From assembly GCA_051953655.1 (NCBI GenBank), contig JBQCIO010000353.1, forward strand, positions 1-33,325: a stretch of DNA of 33,325 bases. Direction: 5' to 3'. Under the pieces are notes generated by a model that was not told the origin of the DNA, searched no databases, and worked only from the letters and a program-made list of their open reading frames with translations. The stretch comes from JBQCHF01 sp051953655 (lineage in GTDB: Bacteria; Actinomycetota; Actinomycetes; Motilibacterales; Motilibacteraceae). This document shows, piece after piece, positions 30,267 to 33,325 of this stretch; position 1 is the first letter of the stretch, and the number at the start of each line of letters is the position of its first letter. The position numbers and the translations under genes are program-made.

Positions 30267-31265
30267 GTGGGGAACCCGACCGCGAACGGGCGTGCCGGCA
30301 GCCTCGAGGAGGCGACGCCCGGGGAGCGATCGACCGACCGGCCGTCCGGCCAGTCGTCATCACCGGGATCGGAGCAGCCAGAGCAGGACCAGCAGGGCTC
30401 GCAGGACCAGCAGGGCTCGCAAGGGCAGGGCCGCGGGCGGGACCAGGGCTCCTCCGACGACCTCGATACCGGCCGGCTGTCGGCCCCGGAGATCTTCCAC
30501 CGGGTCACGGTGGGGGCGCGGGAGGAGCTGCGCCGGCCCCTGCGCAACCTGGCCTTCTCCGGCATGGGCGCGGGCCTGGCCATGGGGATCAGCGGCCTGG
30601 GCGTCGCGGCGATGCACGCGATGGTGGGCACCGGCCCGGCGGCCGAGGCCGTGGCTTTCCTGCTCTACCCCCTCGGGTTCGTCGTGGTGATCATCGGCCG
30701 GCAGCAGCTGTTCACCGAGAACACGCTGTTCCCGGTCGCCGTCGTGCTCGCCGAGCGGCGCCGCCTGGGAGCGACCGCCCGGCTGTGGGCGGTGGTGCTG
30801 GTCGCCAACGTGGTCGGCACGCTGCTGTTCGCCTGGCTGGCCCAGAAGACGCCCGCGGTCCCCTCCGACGTCGGGCACGAGCTGGTCAGGCTCGGGGCCG
30901 AGCAGGCGAGCCGCGGCTTCAGCACCGTCTTCTGGACCGGGATCGTCGGCGGCTGGCTGGTCGCCCTGGTCGCCTGGCTGGTCACGGCGGCCGACAGCAC
31001 CAGCGGGCAGTTCGCCGTCATCGTCGGGCTCACCTACGTCATCGGCGCGGCTCACGCCAGCCACTCGATCGCCGGCAGCGCCGAGGTGCTCAACGCGGTG
31101 CTCGGGGGCGACGTCGGCTGGGGCACCTACGGCGGCTGGCTACTGGCCGCGGTGCTGGGCAACGCCGTCGGCGGCGTCGTCATGGTGGCGCTGTTCAACT
31201 ACGGGCAGGTGCACCGGCCCGGCGGCACCGAGCGGGCCCGGGCGGAGGAACCGCCGGAGTCGTGA
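30267..31265 (+). CDS. Formate/nitrite transporter (FNT) family protein with disordered N-terminus
   Basis: A 332-residue protein. Residues 1-65 are disordered and Gln/Gly/Ser/Asp-rich, with two copies of DQQGSQ. The channel domain has six helices; LRRPLRNLAFSGMGAGLAMGISGLG, GFVVVIIGRQQLFTENTLFPV and YVIGAAHASHSIAGSAEVLNAVLGG match FNT signatures (the ENT turn and the central helix break). It probably conducts a small monovalent anion such as formate, nitrite or lactate. GTG 30267 has AGGAGG 6 bases upstream (30255-30260); the earlier GTG 30207 lacks a site. A strong terminator follows. Confidence 0.88.
   Translation: MGNPTANGRAGSLEEATPGERSTDRPSGQSSSPGSEQPEQDQQGSQDQQGSQGQGRGRDQGSSDDLDTGRLSAPEIFHRVTVGAREELRRPLRNLAFSGMGAGLAMGISGLGVAAMHAMVGTGPAAEAVAFLLYPLGFVVVIIGRQQLFTENTLFPVAVVLAERRRLGATARLWAVVLVANVVGTLLFAWLAQKTPAVPSDVGHELVRLGAEQASRGFSTVFWTGIVGGWLVALVAWLVTAADSTSGQFAVIVGLTYVIGAAHASHSIAGSAEVLNAVLGGDVGWGTYGGWLLAAVLGNAVGGVVMVALFNYGQVHRPGGTERARAEEPPES
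30387..30422 (+). repeat. Two 18-bp tandem repeats in the FNT gene
   Basis: Units 30387-30404 and 30405-30422 differ by one base and encode DQQGSQ twice. The 18-bp period keeps the reading frame, so copy number could vary without breaking the gene. Confidence 0.85.
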
Positions 31266-31270
31266 ACGCA

Positions 31271-31324
31271 GCGCGAAGCGGCCCCGCTCCCCGAGAACGG
31301 GGAACGGGGCCGCCGGCTTCGCGC
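31271..31324. terminator. Long bidirectional terminator hairpin
   Basis: Three stacked stems: GCGCGAAGC (31271-31279) with GCTTCGCGC (31316-31324), GGCCCCG (31280-31286) with CGGGGCC (31305-31311), and TCCCC (31288-31292) with GGGGA (31299-31303), loop GAGAAC. It separates the convergent FNT and Rho_N-like genes. Confidence 0.88.
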
Positions 31325-31329
31325 ACAGC

Positions 31330-31935
31330 TCAGGCGTCCTCGCGGTCCGGGTTCTCCAGCCGGAAGAAGGTGCTGGGCCGGCCGTCGCTGCGCTGCTCCT
31401 GGTAGATGAAGTTCAGACCGCGCTCGTCGAACGTGGCGAACCACTCGTCCCAGCCGATGTGCTCGAGCCGGTCCTCCCCGGAGGGGTCCGGGTCGGTCTC
31501 GGTGAAGTCGAAGCGCAGCACCCCGGCGAGGTCGCCGTGCTCGGTGCCGCGCACCGTGGCGGGCACCCCGCCGCGCTCCTGCGCCCACTGCATGATGACG
31601 TCGTGGCTGGTCGTCACCAGGCTGCGCCCGGCCCGCTCGGGCTCCTCGTCCGGGTCGGTGATCTCCTGGCTGTACTTCAGGGTCTTCGAGCTGCCCTTGC
31701 CGGTCCGGGCGTGACCGCCGTCCGGGCCCGCCCCGCCGACGTCGGACTGCTCGGACGCCGAGGCACCGGTGGTCTCCGCCTCGATGATCGCGTCGATGAG
31801 CTCGGCCTTCTTCTTCGTCGACGTGGCCGGCACGCCGTCCTTCCTCGCCCGGTCGCGCAGGTCCGCGACCTTCAGGCCCTCGAGCTCGCTCTCGTCGATG
31901 GTCGTCGCGCCGGTGGTGTCGTTGCGGTTGGCCAT
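31330..31935 (-). CDS. Rho termination factor N-terminal/SAP-like domain protein
   Basis: A 201-residue protein. Residues 18-52 (LEGLKVADLRDRARKDGVPATSTKKKAELIDAIIEA) form the helix-turn-helix typical of Rho_N/SAP domains, which bind nucleic acid. After an acidic disordered linker (about 55-90) comes a domain with HDVIMQWAQERGGVPATVRGTEHGDLAGVLRFDF and GWDEWFATFDERGLNFIYQEQRSDG, which I cannot place in a named family; it resembles proteins encoded beside plant-type or stress genes in soil actinobacteria. It is likely cytoplasmic. GAGGAGAG precedes ATG 31935. Confidence 0.8.
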   Translation of the reverse strand: MANRNDTTGATTIDESELEGLKVADLRDRARKDGVPATSTKKKAELIDAIIEAETTGASASEQSDVGGAGPDGGHARTGKGSSKTLKYSQEITDPDEEPERAGRSLVTTSHDVIMQWAQERGGVPATVRGTEHGDLAGVLRFDFTETDPDPSGEDRLEHIGWDEWFATFDERGLNFIYQEQRSDGRPSTFFRLENPDREDA

Positions 31936-31974
31936 GGCTCTCTCCTCGCCTCGCGGGGCTTGTCGTCGTGCCGC

Positions 31975-32196
31975 TCAGAGACCCGGCGGGGTCTCGGCCG
32001 CGTCCAGGTCGGTCTCTCCGCGGTGGTGCTCGTCCAGCCCCTCGTCGAGCGGGCCGGCCTCCTCGCCGGAGGCGACGACGGCCAGCTCGTCGTCGGCGAT
32101 GCGCGCCGCCGCGGGGTCGGCGTTCGCCCCGGGCAGGCCGCCGGTGGCGCCCACGCCCTTCGGCTGGTGCGGCTGGTGCTGGTTGCTCGTCTCCAT
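31975..32196 (-). CDS. Small acidic, disordered hypothetical protein
   Basis: A 73-residue ORF: Gln/His/Pro start (METSNQHQPHQPKGVGATGG) and an acidic Asp/Glu-rich C-terminal half (ARIADDELAVVASGEEAGPLDEGLDEHHRGETDLDAAE). It is probably disordered; no family recognised. It is upstream of and on the same strand as the Rho_N-like gene, 39 bp away, so the two may be an operon. There is no clear Shine-Dalgarno before ATG 32196. Codon-position bias supports coding. Confidence 0.55.
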   Translation of the reverse strand: METSNQHQPHQPKGVGATGGLPGANADPAAARIADDELAVVASGEEAGPLDEGLDEHHRGETDLDAAETPPGL

Positions 32197-32294
32197 GCCG
32201 GCGCCGGTACCCCGCCACCCTCCGGCTAGACCCGGTCGCACCACTCCTGAGCCGGGTCTGGACCGCCGCCCCGCTTCGCGCCAGGGTGTCCGCC

Positions 32295-33325
32295 ATGAGC
32301 ATGCCGGCCGACCTCACCGCCCCCGACCTCGCCGCCGCCGACCAGCCGGCCGCGGGGACCGCCGCGCTGGAGCCGATCGAGACCGCCCCGGTGGAGCAGC
32401 TGCGGGCCCTGCAGCTCGAGCGGCTGAAGGCGGTGCTGGCCCGGGCCTACGAGCGGGTGCCGCACTACCGGCGGGCCTTCGACGAGGCCGGGGCGCACCC
32501 GGCCGACCTGCACGAGCTGGCCGACCTGGCCCGCTTCCCGGTCACCACCAAGGCGGACCTGCGCGCGGCCTACCCGTTCGGGATGCTGGCGGTGCCCCGT
32601 GAGCAGCTCGTCCGCGTGCACGCCTCGAGCGGCACCACCGGACAGGCGACGGTCACCGGCTACACCGCCGCCGACGTCTCCACCTGGGCCGACCTGGTCG
32701 CCCGCTCGCTGCGCGCGGCCGGCGTGCGCCCGGGCATGGTCGTCCACGTCGCCTACGGCTACGGCCTGTTCACCGGCGGCCTGGGGCTGCACTACGGCGC
32801 CGAGCGGCTCGGGTGCACCGTCGTGCCGGTGTCCGGCGGCATGACCGAGCGCCAGGTGCAGCTGATCCGCGACCTGCGCCCGGACGCCATCGCGGTCACC
32901 CCGTCCTACCTGCTCGCACTGCTGGACGAGATGGAGCGCCAGGGCCTGGACCCGGCCGGGTCGAGCCTGCGGGTGGCGGTGCTCGGCGCCGAGCCGTGGA
33001 CCGAGGACATGCGCCGCGAGGTGGAGCAGCGCGCCGGCCTGGACGCGGTCGACATCTACGGCCTGTCCGAGGTGATGGGGCCGGGGGTGGCGATGGAGTG
33101 CGTCGAGACCAAGGACGGCCTGCACGTCTGGGAGGACCACTTCTACCCGGAGATCATCGACCCGATCAGCGGCGAGGTGCTGCCCGACGGCGAGCGCGGC
33201 GAGCTGGTGCTGACCACGCTCACCCGCGAGGCGATGCCGGTGGTCCGCTACCGCACCCGCGACCTCACGCGGCTGCTGCCGGGCACCGCCCGGACCATGC
33301 GGCGGATGGAGAAGGTGACCGGCCG
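32295..33325 (+). CDS. paaK: Phenylacetate-CoA ligase, 3' truncated by window end
   Basis: The first 343 residues of an acyl-CoA synthetase of the adenylate-forming family. The P-loop is HASSGTTGQATVTGYT (about 109-124), where most paaK products read SSGTTGKP; VPHYRRAFDEAGAHP and FPVTTKADLRAAYPFGMLAVP are typical of PaaK N-termini; DIYGLSEVMGPGVAMEC and VRYRTRDLTRLLPG are the A5 and A8-like motifs. It activates phenylacetate (or a related aryl acid) to its CoA ester. ATG 32295 begins MSMPADLTAPDL. No other paa gene is seen upstream. Confidence 0.92.
   Translation, partial: MSMPADLTAPDLAAADQPAAGTAALEPIETAPVEQLRALQLERLKAVLARAYERVPHYRRAFDEAGAHPADLHELADLARFPVTTKADLRAAYPFGMLAVPREQLVRVHASSGTTGQATVTGYTAADVSTWADLVARSLRAAGVRPGMVVHVAYGYGLFTGGLGLHYGAERLGCTVVPVSGGMTERQVQLIRDLRPDAIAVTPSYLLALLDEMERQGLDPAGSSLRVAVLGAEPWTEDMRREVEQRAGLDAVDIYGLSEVMGPGVAMECVETKDGLHVWEDHFYPEIIDPISGEVLPDGERGELVLTTLTREAMPVVRYRTRDLTRLLPGTARTMRRMEKVTG

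Overview
The window is very GC-rich (mostly about 74-77%), gene-dense DNA from an actinobacterium. Several things point there: the SigR/RsrA-type redox sigma pair, the 24-residue ribosomal protein bL37, a polyphosphate glucokinase, a HisN-type histidinol phosphatase, TAGGCT-like -10 boxes set directly before GTG/ATG codons, and frequent GTG starts. The gene set looks most like Geodermatophilaceae (Blastococcus/Geodermatophilus/Modestobacter); that family call is inference from protein resemblance, not a search.

Layout. 1-1400: the N-terminal half of a DEAD/DEAH helicase (-) that stops matching its family near 217-222 and runs, out of frame, into a lower-GC bacterial Ig-like (Big_2) fragment; this is probably a chimeric join or rearrangement. 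1465-4073: a small hypothetical gene, a striking 24-bp palindrome, then a DUF3311/sodium:solute symporter pair. 4209-9842: a ThDP-dependent acetolactate-synthase-like enzyme, a YihY/BrkB membrane protein, a GlxA/AraC regulator divergent from a small membrane peptide, a GNAT acetyltransferase, an atypical ZIP-family protein and a small thioesterase-like protein. 9859-12734: a long hairpin, pilT, and a split biotin carboxylase/biotin carrier pair. 12828-16195: a DUF5317 protein and a minus-strand unit of a 20-codon peptide ORF, a multi-pass membrane HD-GYP protein and a second, degenerate membrane HD protein. 16625-19030: two hypothetical genes, bL37, and rsrA/sigR. 19258-25059: alpha/beta hydrolase, SRAP peptidase, DoxX-like protein, DUF3048 lipoprotein, aroA and rsgA. 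25216-33325: DUF2231 protein, hypothetical, hisN, membrane protein, ppgK, PPOX-family protein, STAS protein, FNT channel, a Rho_N/SAP-like protein, a small acidic protein and the start of a phenylacetate-CoA ligase.

The most interesting region is 15,370-16,500. A 20-residue ORF (ends AHWGW) lies 61 bp upstream of a membrane HD-GYP receptor-like gene. GC falls to about 62% across the peptide, its upstream region and exactly the membrane half of the receptor, while the catalytic half has normal composition. That mosaic is what peptide-pheromone/receptor loci look like in Firmicutes (comX/comP, agr), so a peptide-gated cyclic-di-GMP phosphodiesterase is a testable hypothesis. The second strong system is sigR: a perfect GGAAT-N18-GTT autoregulatory promoter, an in-frame upstream GTG with a Shine-Dalgarno giving a 45-residue extended isoform, and a second leaderless promoter for the short form, much like sigma-R/sigma-R' of Streptomyces coelicolor.

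No tRNA, rRNA, CRISPR array or transposase was recognised.
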